Positions 24,004 to 33,400 of a stretch of 61,652 nucleotides of DNA are shown here, in pieces. Origin of the DNA: Symbiodinium natans (taxonomy: Eukaryota > Sar > Dinophyceae > Suessiales > Symbiodiniaceae); the NCBI GenBank assembly GCA_905221605.1, contig CAJNDS010000044.1, forward strand, positions 185,001 to 246,652, in the 5' to 3' direction. Below the pieces are notes generated by a model that saw only the letters and a list, made by a program, of their open reading frames with translations, was not told the origin of the DNA and searched no databases. The translations under genes and the position numbers were made by a program. Each line of letters opens with the position of its first letter. The stretch's first letter is position 1.

Positions 24004-24192
24004 ATCCAGGTGCGCCAGGCGTATCGTCGGCTGGCCCTGGAGCTGCACCCCGACAAACAGTCTCAGGCGCGATCGGCGATCATTCTTTGAGAGCACGCCG
24101 ACCTGGTCCTATGGCGAAAGCCCGGCTAACACAACTCTCTGCTGCAGGACCCGTCCGGTGTGCACTTCAAGAAGATCGCTGCCGCCTACGAG
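24004..24192 (+). CDS. J-domain (DnaJ/Hsp40) protein, two internal exons
   Basis: Exon 24004-24066 follows AAGATGGCAG and reads IQVRQAYRRLALELHPDKQ plus SQ. This is J-domain helix II followed by the invariant HPD motif and Lys. Exon 24148-24192 follows CTCTCTGCTGCAG and reads DPSGVHFKKIAAAYE, matching helix III with its F and AYE signature. Both junctions are phase 0, so the domain reads straight through. The 81-bp intron starts GCGCGA and ends CAG, a GC-AG intron, as is common in dinoflagellates. The HPD loop is what stimulates Hsp70 ATPase. The helix I exon and flanking domains are not located; an exon-like piece at about 24410-24497 (GDLRALRLKGLQVADIVQYK) may continue it. Confidence 0.7.
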
Positions 24193-26131
24193 GTGCCACC
24201 TTTCTTGCAGCAGGTCGGTAGATGATCTCTAGACTCTTGACCTCGGCTTCGCTATGCTTGGACAAGATATCTCGCGGGTAGTATAGGTGCTTCCAATTGC
24301 GCGAGGCAACGATTGCACGTGTCAGCCTCCATGGTGAAGTTCTCATAGTATACATCACCATCTTGATCATCCTAACATCCATTTGATTTGTCTAAGCTTA
24401 TAGCTACCACAAGCTCTGGGGGAGCATGTCCCGCCCACGGCAGGCGATTTGCGCGCTCTTCGCCTGAAAGGCCTGCAAGTCGCAGACATTGTCCAGTACA
24501 AGTTAAAGTGCTTCATTATTTCTCCCTTGATGATGCTGACATCTCCTGATGTCAATGACAGGCCAGCCTGGCGTCCGGAGGACTTCCTCCCATGGCGTCG
24601 GGACTTCGGCTACCTGGGATTCGCTGCGCCAGAGTATAGGGCTGCCACGCCACTCAACGGAGGTGATTATGTGAGATTGGGCTCTCGTTGGACAGTCCGT
24701 GAGGGCACGTGTGGGCACCTTTGGTACCTTCTTCTGCAGCCAGCTGCATGTCATGGGGTGCCTTGGAGCCTCAGAATGCGAGCACGGTCTGCAACGAGTG
24801 CAGAGATGATCATTCGAGGAGCGCTGCTGTTGACTTCGGTTCTTGAGAGATCTTGAAGAAGGAGCCGATGCGGAGACCTCGATCGAGATTGCGGATCATC
24901 GAGCTGAATCGGAATCGAGCTGCAATATATCTTCGTCGCTGGGCATTGGTCATGCCGAGCTGATATTGCACAGGCTGTGAACGATGAGGACACCTAACTC
25001 TTCCCAGCAAGAGCTTCGAATGCCACCAGTTCAGTGAAAGCTGCTTCCGAGAGTTACTGTATGATTTGGGCTGGCGTTCATCTGCTGTTTTGCTGGGGGG
25101 CTGCGACCCGTCAACGGCAAACAGCCTTGCGAATTGGGTCGTCCTGGGTGCTATTGGCGTCCCGACGATCGCAGTTTGGCGCCAGGGCTCTGGAAGAAAA
25201 TCCCAGGTTTGCAACCCTCAGAAGATTGACATTCAAACAATGGACCGTACCGTACATACCTCCTGCCAAGCTATACCCACAGTTCAGCACGACAAAGGGC
25301 TTTGATGCTTCTGTTAGAGGTGGAAGACTTGGGGAGTTATGAGCATCTTGGAATACGTTGGCTTCCCCATTTTGCAAAAAGCAGTCAGGCAAGCGGCTCC
25401 GTGATGCTAAGGCGGTTGGCTTACCGGTGTGACTACAACTGCAGCTAGCTCTTGCAACTTCTCTTGGTGCCATTATGCGCCATTCGTTGAGCAGCAGCGG
25501 GGCTGTTGGCTTTGTGGGTGGTTTGACTTTCTTGCAAAAAGCATGAGTCACTTGCGCTCTAGACATGCGTCTGGTCACCTGAAGCGGCCGATATTCTGTA
25601 GCAAATGCTGAAACTGATCTCATGGCTGCTGCTTGAAATGGTAGAAGTATGTACTACGACCTGTTGTCCGAGTGTTGCCTCCTAGTACTGTGTACTAGCA
25701 CTGCTTGCTGAACTGGTTCCTGTTGACGCTCTTACTGCTGCCAGCATACGCCCACGCTCATGGTCAAGGAACACCGCTTCTCCAGCCGAGAGTGCGCACC
25801 GCAACCGAAATCACCATGTCACCACAATGTTAGGAGCAGCACCTGCCAGCCATTTGCAGCATTTCATCGCCTAGCTTGCGCTTCACGCCGGAGCTTGGTG
25901 TACATTGCTTTGAGAACTTCAAAGTGCACGCGCAAGAAGCAGATTTGTCTCAACATTACACCTCTTCACCGTCACGAATGTCTGGTTGTTCCGCGAGCTG
26001 CCTTGCATCGATGGCTGCTTGGTCGGCCGAGACCTAAGTGTGAAGACGGAGGTACATCTCAATCAAGAGCCTCCAAGTCCCTACCGATGTTTGACATAGT
26101 GATCCATTGATTGTGTGCTTGTGAATGACAG
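24193..26131. other. Probable introns with unplaced exons
   Basis: Plus-strand pieces at about 24410-24497 and 24564-24655 (the latter containing WRPEDFLPWRRDFGYLGF after GACAG) look coding. Around 24855-24970 two frames are both plausible, as are two at about 25915-26050. I could not choose among them, so none is called. Confidence 0.35.
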
Positions 26132-26408
26132 CTGCAACAGAGCCGGGCTCGACAAGACTGGCGAAAGTGGCGCAGGACGCAGCAGTCTATTGAGATTCAC
26201 GTGAGTATAGCCCGGGCGCAAAGCGCGATGGTGCGATGAACATTTTCCAAGACTTAACTAGAGATAGACAAAGGTAGATATGGAAGACGGGGAACTGTCA
26301 CGTGGACTCAGAGCTTTGCTTGGAAGCATGCCGTCCAAACGCAGCGCCATGTCAGAGCCAGATCCGGCCCAGATGCTGGAGAAATTCAGAAAGCGCCTTG
26401 GATTGTGA
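26132..26408 (+). CDS. Last two exons of a plus-strand gene
   Basis: Exon 26132-26200 is bounded by GAATGACAG and by GTGAGT, and reads LQQSRARQDWRKWRRTQQSI plus EIH. The next exon begins at 26274 after GACAAAG and reads VDMEDGELSRGLRALLGSMP, then ends PAQMLEKFRKRLGL at a TGA (26406-26408). Both exon ends are phase 0, which supports the join across a 73-bp GT-AG intron. The product tail is basic and helical, and no domain is recognised. It lies 2 kb downstream of the J-domain exons on the same strand and may be the C terminus of that protein, which is inference. Confidence 0.5.
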
Positions 26409-27727
26409 TTCTGCGAGACTCAGTTTAATGGCCAAATGCAACCACACACAAGCAGTGTCATGTTCTCAATTATGATTGTGCTGCGAGTGGTTATGCACTT
26501 GCTGCACTGCTGGCTTGCAGGTGTTGTGATGGGTTGTTCCGTTTGTAGGTAATCCCCAAAAATCCATGGATTACTTCGGGAGCATGGTCCTGTGGGAGTC
26601 AAGTTTGTTCCCCAGCACAGTCTGCGTTGATTTTGCGTTTTGGACACAGCACCCTGGGCACCCTGGCTGCGGCCCAGAGTTCTCAGAGCCAGCGCAGCAT
26701 TATATGCATGGGAGCATGGGAAAATTAGGTTCCGCGAGGGGTTCGTTGAGTCAAGGGGTTTTGCTGCGCATTTCTCTTTCTTTGTGATCTCCGAGTCACA
26801 AGAGCACAATTTTGGACGACTTCCGCGTCGCAATGGACACACCATCTCAGTATGTACGCCGCTCTTGAGATGCGAACGACGACCCTTTTTGTGTTCTTGT
26901 TGTCTTGGGTTGTTTTTGCAGCCATCTCGATGCTTGCGCGTTTTGAATCGCGATCTCGGTGTTTTGGGAGGACGTCCTGAGCTGTGGAGGCCCGAGCGTC
27001 GTAGTGCAAACGTATAGGTACTCGGACCACGTCCGGAGGCCCAGCGGTCTTACGCTCAAGCTCGGGGGACCTCCCGAGCTGTGGTAGTTTCGAGTAGTTT
27101 CGAGCTGTGGTGGTTCGAAACTCAACGTTCTTGGTATGTTGCAGTGCTTGGATGGTCTTACATGGGCTGGCAGCCCTTGGTGACTTTAAAGCGCTTTGGG
27201 GCGTTGTTAGATTGATCTTGCAGAGCTCTTTGTGGGGCGCTTGGGGAGTGGCAGTCATGGAGAACTCTTTGGAATTTTAGAGTGCTGGGGGTGGTCCTGC
27301 TCATGGAGAGATCTTGGCGTGATTAGAGTGGTCTTCGGTGGCCTTGAAGCTCTTGGAGTGTTCCCGGGTTGCTTGTCGAGCACAAGCGTTCCACAAGTGC
27401 TTCTTGGAGTGTTTTTGGTGGGCGCTTAGAGTGGTGCTCTTCGAGTGTTTGCAGTTGTCCTGCAGTTCCTACATGGGCTGTTAACGTGCAAGGGGAATAT
27501 TGCTGGGAATGCTCTTGGTGTGTGTGTGTGTGTGCGCTTTGTGGATGGTTTTGGAATGCTTTGGGAGTGATCTTACACTGTGTTGTGTTTCCAGACCATG
27601 ACTGAGCAGGAAAGTAGAGCTTTTCCTGAAGGTAGAGTACCTCTTGTAGTCTGTTGCATGATTGCAATACAGTACGTGGATGTGCCGGCAAGACTGTTTG
27701 CCGAACGGCTTGATGCAGGCATTACAG
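26409..27727. other. No gene firmly recognised
   Basis: A 177-codon minus-strand frame (26725-27258) lacks any motif and overlaps plus-strand frames. Around 27230-27440 the phrases CTTGGAGTG and GAGTGGTC recur loosely. A (GT)n tract lies at 27520-27535. Upstream exons of the gene ending at 27962 may be hidden here. Confidence 0.4.
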
Positions 27728-27962
27728 ATGCATTGAGCAGTTGGAGAGCTTGCCACTGACGTCATCAATCAAAGCCACACGCTTCAGCTACCGACTGACA
27801 ATATTTTGGTCAGAAACGAGCCAGAGTTCAGTGGAATCTTGCTATTGCCCGACGCGAGATGCTGCTAAAAAGGATGCGCTGAACAAGCTTGCCGAAGATT
27901 CCATGGTTCGACGCATGCACAGCCAACTCGAGATGAGTAGAAGGGCCAGGGCACTCGTGTGA
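27728..27962 (+). CDS. Terminal exon of an unknown plus-strand gene
   Basis: After TTACAG the frame stays open for 77 codons to TGA at 27960-27962. It starts CIEQLESLPLTSSIKATRF and finishes with a strongly helical tail containing DAAKKDALNKLAEDSMVRR and EMSRRARALV. The charged Ala/Lys/Leu pattern is typical of an amphipathic helix. No family is recognised. The acceptor is plausible; an exon starting later, near 27850, is also possible. Confidence 0.45.
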
Positions 27963-28580
27963 GATTGCAGAAGTGGTGGCAGGCGTAGCGCTCGACGCTG
28001 TCGAACTCTTGTGCTGTGTTCTTGTGTGGCACCAACGTGCTAGATTCGGAATGACCGTGCGGAGAAGCGATAAAGGATGCATTGCCTTTGCGTCTGCACA
28101 TGTGCATGAACTGCGTATATTTTCCGTTGATACATCTGCTGAATCTAGCACAGCCACCTCTGCACTGAAGGGTTCTGTGGGACAGATGACAGGTGATGAA
28201 GAACACGTGGACAAGGCAGTGAGCACGCGCTTTCTATGCTCTGGCTTTGCCAGCGAGCAAGCAAGTGTGATGCTCTTGTCGTAGATTAAAGGATGAGATC
28301 GTTGTGCTAGGCTTTTGAACGGTATGAAACACTGTGAGGCTGTGCATACTTCGCGGCTTAATCCAAAATTTGGAGAGCACGGAACTCGCGGTTTAGGTCA
28401 GGTCAGCCGTTTTGTTTTGGTGTAACTTCATCGGGCCAATGCAGCAGCAAGAGTGAAGCCGTGTGTGTGTGTGTGCGCGTGTGATTGTCTCTGTGTGTGT
28501 GTGTGTGCGTGTGTGTAAAAAAGTTGCATCCGGAAGCTAGAGAGAGCATCCATGCCGAAGAACATCCATTCCTTATTGAA
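27963..28580. other. No gene firmly recognised; GT tract
   Basis: A plus-strand frame at 27973-28284 is open but unremarkable. An interrupted (GT)n tract occupies 28461-28517. Confidence 0.4.
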
Positions 28581-28979
28581 TGTGCAAAACCAGGGCGTCA
28601 AGAAGGCGCTGGTTTTCAAAGGCTGGGGTGCGCTTCGGGTATTGACCACTTCCTATCGGTAGGGCAGGTCTGGTCGAAGTCTCGGCATCATGGTAGGATG
28701 CTTGGTAGCATATGAGTCATAGGAACAGCAAGCCTGCTCCCGGCTCGCTTTGGGATTTAGATTCTGGACAGGCGGTAAAGGAAAGGGCAAAGACGGACAA
28801 GGAGAGGATGGAAAAGGCCTGAAGGGCGCTGACATCATCACTTGCATGTCGCTGATTCCTGATACGATTTGGGCGCTGCAGGTATGGGGAAGGACGGCGT
28901 GGGCAAGGGCAAAGAGAAAGGACAGGGGAAAGGCCATGGTTGGAGATTGTGATGCGTGGTACGATATTCTAGCTTCAGA
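28581..28979 (+). pseudogene. Damaged duplicate of the RRM gene 3' part
   Basis: This block matches 41953-42306 closely in the same orientation. Shared parts include the exon start GGCGTCAAG, the intron phrase TTTCCTATCGGTAGGGCAGG and the Gly/Lys tail exon ending GHGWRL at a TGA (28950-28952). Relative to the other copy it lacks 48 bp, which removes the fourth beta strand of the RRM (RTIFVNKA). It also carries about 93 bp not present there (28750-28842), containing a Gly/Lys-rich frame (GGKGKGKDGQGEDGKG). With the strand missing, the RRM fold cannot be complete, so a broken copy or a strongly altered paralogue is likely. Confidence 0.6.
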
Positions 28980-29298
28980 AGGTTTAATTTGGTAGTATAC
29001 GAGTCTTATGAAGGGCAAGCCAGCGCCAAGGGAAAACGATTTGCGTGGTGACCTTCGTAGCTGTTGCATAGCAAGCTTCATAAATGGTCAGATTCGCTGA
29101 ACGAGTGCCTCTGATCTTGCAGGAAATAACAAAGGCAAAAGCAATGGAAAGGCTGCGGGCTTGACAAGCACGACGTATGCTACTTCAAGGTCCACTCAAA
29201 TGCCCCTCAAGAAAGTCCTACAGGTCCTCTGTTTCCTTTTCAAGATGAGTGTGACTGACTGAGGACAAGGGGAAAGGCAAAGAAGGCCGCCAGAATGA
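28980..29298. other. Possible Gly/Lys-rich tail exons
   Basis: After ATCTTGCAG (ending 29121) a short frame reads NNKGKSNGKAA. Near 29259-29290 another reads DKGKGKEGRQND. Both resemble the Gly/Lys tail style of the neighbouring RRM copies. Too short to call firmly. Confidence 0.3.
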
Positions 29299-29490
29299 TG
29301 GAATGACCGTCATGGTCAAGGGCTGCGTCCCCGGTTCCCATTGGAAGCTTCTGCCAGACTTGGGGGTTGTTTTGCCCTTGCTTGTGAAGGTTTGGCCTGG
29401 AAGCTGGACCAAAAGACCATTGAGAAGGAGCCCCGTCGGGTCCATGTTCCTGTTGGTTTGGACACACTCTTTCCGCACTCGGCCGCATGA
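29299..29490 (+). CDS. Candidate terminal exon, unknown protein
   Basis: The frame is open for 63 codons to TGA and contains FALACEGLAWKLDQKTIEK followed by EPRRVHVPVGLDTLFPHSAA. The second half reads like a genuine folded-protein tail. The first half is less certain, and no acceptor was fixed. Minus-strand frames overlap. No family is recognised. Confidence 0.3.
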   Translation, partial: WNDRHGQGLRPRFPLEASARLGGCFALACEGLAWKLDQKTIEKEPRRVHVPVGLDTLFPHSAA

Positions 29491-30024
29491 ACGATACAAC
29501 CCGCATGCCGGTCTTGTAGGCCAATAGTTCTTTCTCACTAGCTTGTGAATTGGGAGCTGCCATCAAAATGATTTTTGAGGGCATAGTGGATTATAGTTGG
29601 CCGGCACATTTTGTAGAGTCTATAGTAGGCTGCAGCAAATTATTGCAAACTCTTAGTGTACTCCAGTACGCTGTTGTATACTATGCCAAGCTTGTTTTTG
29701 TAGTATGCTTAAAGCTCAAACTATACAAAAGACTAGAGTGTACTTTCACATTAGCTTCAACCCTAAACCAGAAACCCTAAGCCGTGACGCTGAGGATTTC
29801 TGCAAGTGCGGCGAGGTGGTGTCTTGCCGCGTTCCCAAGAACCAGGCCAAGCCTGGGGGCCTGCTAACACTATACTGTGCACCAACACCGTAGAGTTTGC
29901 TATGGAACACACATTCACCTCCTTTCATTCTCTCATTCTCTTTCTCTCTCCCTCAACAAAAGTATATATACACAGATGTACATATAACCTGTTTTTGAGT
30001 GATATTGTTTGTAGTCGGGTATGG
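29491..30024. other. AT-rich flank of the retrotransposon
   Basis: The sequence is AT-rich with repeated TATAC/GTATA words (for example 29673-29680, 30023-30029), the same words as the target duplication. CT-rich and ATAC-rich tracts lie at 29925-29975. No gene is seen. Confidence 0.5.
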
Positions 30025-30029
30025 TATAC
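30025..30029. other. Target-site duplication, left copy
   Basis: TATAC directly precedes the 5' LTR and is repeated at 41346-41350. Five base pairs is the usual duplication length for Ty1/copia integrases. Confidence 0.9.
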
Positions 30030-30456
30030 TGTTGAATGTCCAGACCCTCCACGAGCCCTTTGCCCAGGTGCTTCGCTTCTTCTTTTCCGACTTGTGGTTC
30101 AAAGGCATGCAGCACGAGTACATAACCCGAACATGCTTGAAGCACTCAGTAGGGATGTGCTTGGAAGGGGCTGCATGCACCGCAAACACATAGCTTTCAA
30201 GAAAGATTTGTAAGTCTGGCTTTGTATAGCACTTGTCAGCTTGCTTTTGTTCTTTCTTCTCTTCTGAGTCCGAGCGTGTTCGCTAGCTGAGAGAAAAGCC
30301 ATAGGCCGCTCTGCGCTGTGCAGTCTGGGAGACTTTGGGCGATTGGAGTTTCGGAGGTTTTCTTCGGCAAAGAATACAAGGTTCGAGATTTCGGAGGAGG
30401 ACTCAGTCCACATCGAAGGGGTGCTCTTCGCTGGGGACCTGTTTGAGCCATCAACA
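30030..30456 (+). repeat. 5' LTR
   Basis: 427 bp, TGTTGAATGTCC to GAGCCATCAACA, identical by eye to 40919-41345. It contains a long pyrimidine tract (TTGCTTTTGTTCTTTCTTCT, then CTTCTGAG, 30241-30268). No TATA box is obvious. The U3/R/U5 boundaries cannot be set from sequence alone. Confidence 0.97.
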
Positions 30457-30470
30457 GGTTATGAGTGCCC
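30457..30470 (+). promoter_or_regulatory. Candidate primer-binding site
   Basis: GGTTATGAGTGCCC follows the 5' LTR directly. GGTTATG is the complement of CATAACC, the anticodon-arm sequence of initiator tRNA-Met, and the longer match TTATGAG fits a Met CAU loop. Use of a cleaved half tRNA-Met as primer is known for Drosophila copia. A match to a tRNA 3' end is not apparent. The Gag-Pol start codon (30461) lies inside this site. Confidence 0.4.
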
Positions 30471-33400
30471 AATCCGCTTCGGCGGTGCGGGGCTCCGCTA
30501 CAGGGCCTCTGATGAATGGTCGCGGGCACCAGTCGTCGGTGGCGCCAAGCTATGGGGCTGCTTCTGAAGCTGGGTCTACAAGTGGTGTGGGCTTGGATGC
30601 TGGGAGCAGTTTGCCGCAGGACACGAGGATGGCCTCCGGCTGCAGATCTGGCAATGATCTGCAGCAGGGGTCCATCCCTGGCTCTGGAGGTGGTGGTACA
30701 GCTACACCTTTGGAGGTTGTGAATGACCTGAGGGCGGCAACCGATGGGGGCGAGGCCCCAGATACCGGTTTGCCCCCTGGAGCAGGCAACAACAGTTCAG
30801 AACTACCCGAAGGACCTTTGGAGAGTGCACGGCGAGCTGTAGGACAGATCTGGCAAGCGGTGCAGGTGGCCGCTGGACACCCTGCTATGGCTTCCCGACC
30901 TCCTATGAACGAAGGAGGAGAGTCTGGGGAAGTGGAAACGTATCTGAGTGCTGGCTGGGATGGGTCACGGGATGATTCGAGGTCTCCCTCTCCACCACGT
31001 GGGCCTCCCCCCGCTCCAGCCGAGGTGATGTTGCAGCAGCCACTGTTTCCACCTGAAGTCCTGAGCCAGATTGAGACGATGAATCGCGAGGCGCCTTTGC
31101 TTTCTGGGTTTGGGAGTCCTGGAAGAGAAGCTGGAAGGCCTGAGTCGTCGGATTCAGCTGGTGTGAGCAGTGGGGCCGTTCAGGCCGAAGTGCATCGACA
31201 GCTGGAGGTCATGCGAAGAGAGCATAGTGCGCTTGTACAGGGACTAGCGAGGGAGAATGAGTTCCTAAGGGACCGTCTCGCTAATGCTGTAGCTGTAGCA
31301 GAACGGGAGTCATGGAGAACTAGCACAGTAGGTAAGGTTTGGGGTTGGTTGGGTGAGAACTTCAAGGGATTGGGTTCGGGTCCTCGGCAAACCCTCAACC
31401 AACCAGGCGCAGGTTTTCCCCCGGTTGCAGCTCAGGGTACGAGACCCTTGGAGCAGGTCCCAGGCGTGCCAGGTTCCTTAGGTGCAGCATTTCCCTCGAT
31501 TGCAGCTCAGGGTATGCAGCCCTTGGAGCATGTCCCAGGCGTGCCAGGTCCAGCATCCTTCCCAGGCGTTCCAGGTCTGTCAGGATATGCACATCACTCG
31601 GTCGCAGCTCAGGGCATGCAACCCTTGGAGCATGTCCCAGGCGTGCCAGGCCCAGGCTTTGCATTTCCCTCGGTCGCAGCTCAGGGTATGCAGCCCTTGG
31701 AGCATGTCCCAGGCGTGCCAGGTGCATCAGGTGCAGCATTTCCCTCGGTCGCAGCTCAGGGTATGCAGCCCTTGGAGCATGTCCCAGGCGTGCCAGCATT
31801 TCCCTCGGTCGCAGCTCAGGGTATGCAGCCCTTGGAGCATGTCCCAGGCGTGCCAGGTGCATCAGGTGCAGCGTTTCCCTCGGTCGCAGCTCAGGGTATG
31901 CAGCCCTTGGAGCATGTCCCAGGCGTGCCAGGTGCATCAGGCTTTGCGATTGCAGCTCAGGGTATGCAGCCCTTGGAGCATGTCCCAGGCGTGCCAGGTG
32001 CATCAGGTGCAGCATTTCCCTCGGTCGCAGCTCGGGGTACGAAGCCCTTGGAGCAAGTCCCAGGCGTGCCAGGTCCAGGTGCAGCATTTCCCTCGGTCGC
32101 AGCTCGGGGTACGAAGCCCTTGGAGCAAGTCCCAGGCGTGCCAGGTCCAGGTGCAGCATTTCCCTCGGTCGCAGCTCGGGGTACGAAGCCCTTGGAGCAT
32201 GTCCAAGGCGTGCCAAGCCCAGGTGCAGCAGTTTCCCCGATCCAAGATGCAAACGCTAGGAGTCCTGAGGTCACGAACTTACTGCAAGGCCTGCAAGCTG
32301 TCCTGCGGGGAAGTGAAGGTTCACCCACGAGTGCCGAGCAGGTCAAGTACCATTGGCAGGAACTTCCTAAGTTGCCTGAAATTGGGGCTGAGGCATCGTT
32401 GGCATTCATGGATTGGTTGCACCTTTGCGCGCCCTGTGTGGAGGACATGTCCAGCACATCGGCTGACTATTGGGCATGCTTGTGCAAGGAAGCAGAGAGA
32501 TGGTACGCTGGATACATATCGGCCGATCCTGTCACCCGTTTGACTCTAAACCCTGTCCCGAGTTACGAACTCCAGGATGTAAGATGGTCCAGGTTGGCAA
32601 AAAGGTTGGAGTCGCTCCTAATTGCAGCCTGCCCAAAGTCCGTCAAGGAAGAACTCGTGGCAGGGAGGATCAAAACTCCTCTGGGGATCATCTGCCGACT
32701 GTATTCTCTGTATGCCCCTGGTGGAGTCTCGGAACGAGAGCAGGGGATTCAGTTCCTTCAATCTCCTGTGCAAGCATCATCGCCGCACCAAGCCACTGAA
32801 GTCCTCCGGAAGTGGAAGCGTTGGCTACTGCGAACTCAAGCCTTGGGAGGAACCACTCCTGATCCAGTGATCCTTGTAAAGGCCCTAAATACGATAGTTA
32901 AGGGTGTGCTTGAGGGGGCTCCCGAAGCTCTCTTTAGGGTTAATCTGGTTCGAGCCGCCTTGAAGGTTGAGGTTGCACCAAGCCAGGAGTCGGTCGTTCA
33001 GCTCCATGCTGCCCTTACTGCCGAGGTTGAAGCGCTCGGAAGGGTCACTCCGAAGGCCAAGGCGCCCCCTCCTCAGATTGCAGCGGTGGATAACCCGACA
33101 GCTCCAGCATCGTCTTCGCAAGCACCAGGCCCTAAAGGAAAGGGGAACCCTAAGAACCCTGCCCCAGGACTCCCGACGGTTAACCCTAAGAGTCCTCCGC
33201 CACAGCCTGGTTCCACAGGGAATAAGTGTCGGTTCTTTCTGCAGGGTCAGGGTTGCCGTAAAGGGGAAAGGTGCCAAGACTTGCACGAGTGGAAGGAGAT
33301 TCCTGCGAATGAGCGTAGTGAAAGATGTATGGCTTGTGGAGGAAGAAATCACCGGAAGGTGGATTGCCCGAACAGCAAAGCCGGAAGGGCCGGGGGTCCA

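Noticed and set aside
31395-32252. 285-codon minus frame inside the retrotransposon
   Set aside because: It is the shadow of the VPGVPG coding repeat, and the plus frame carries the gene.
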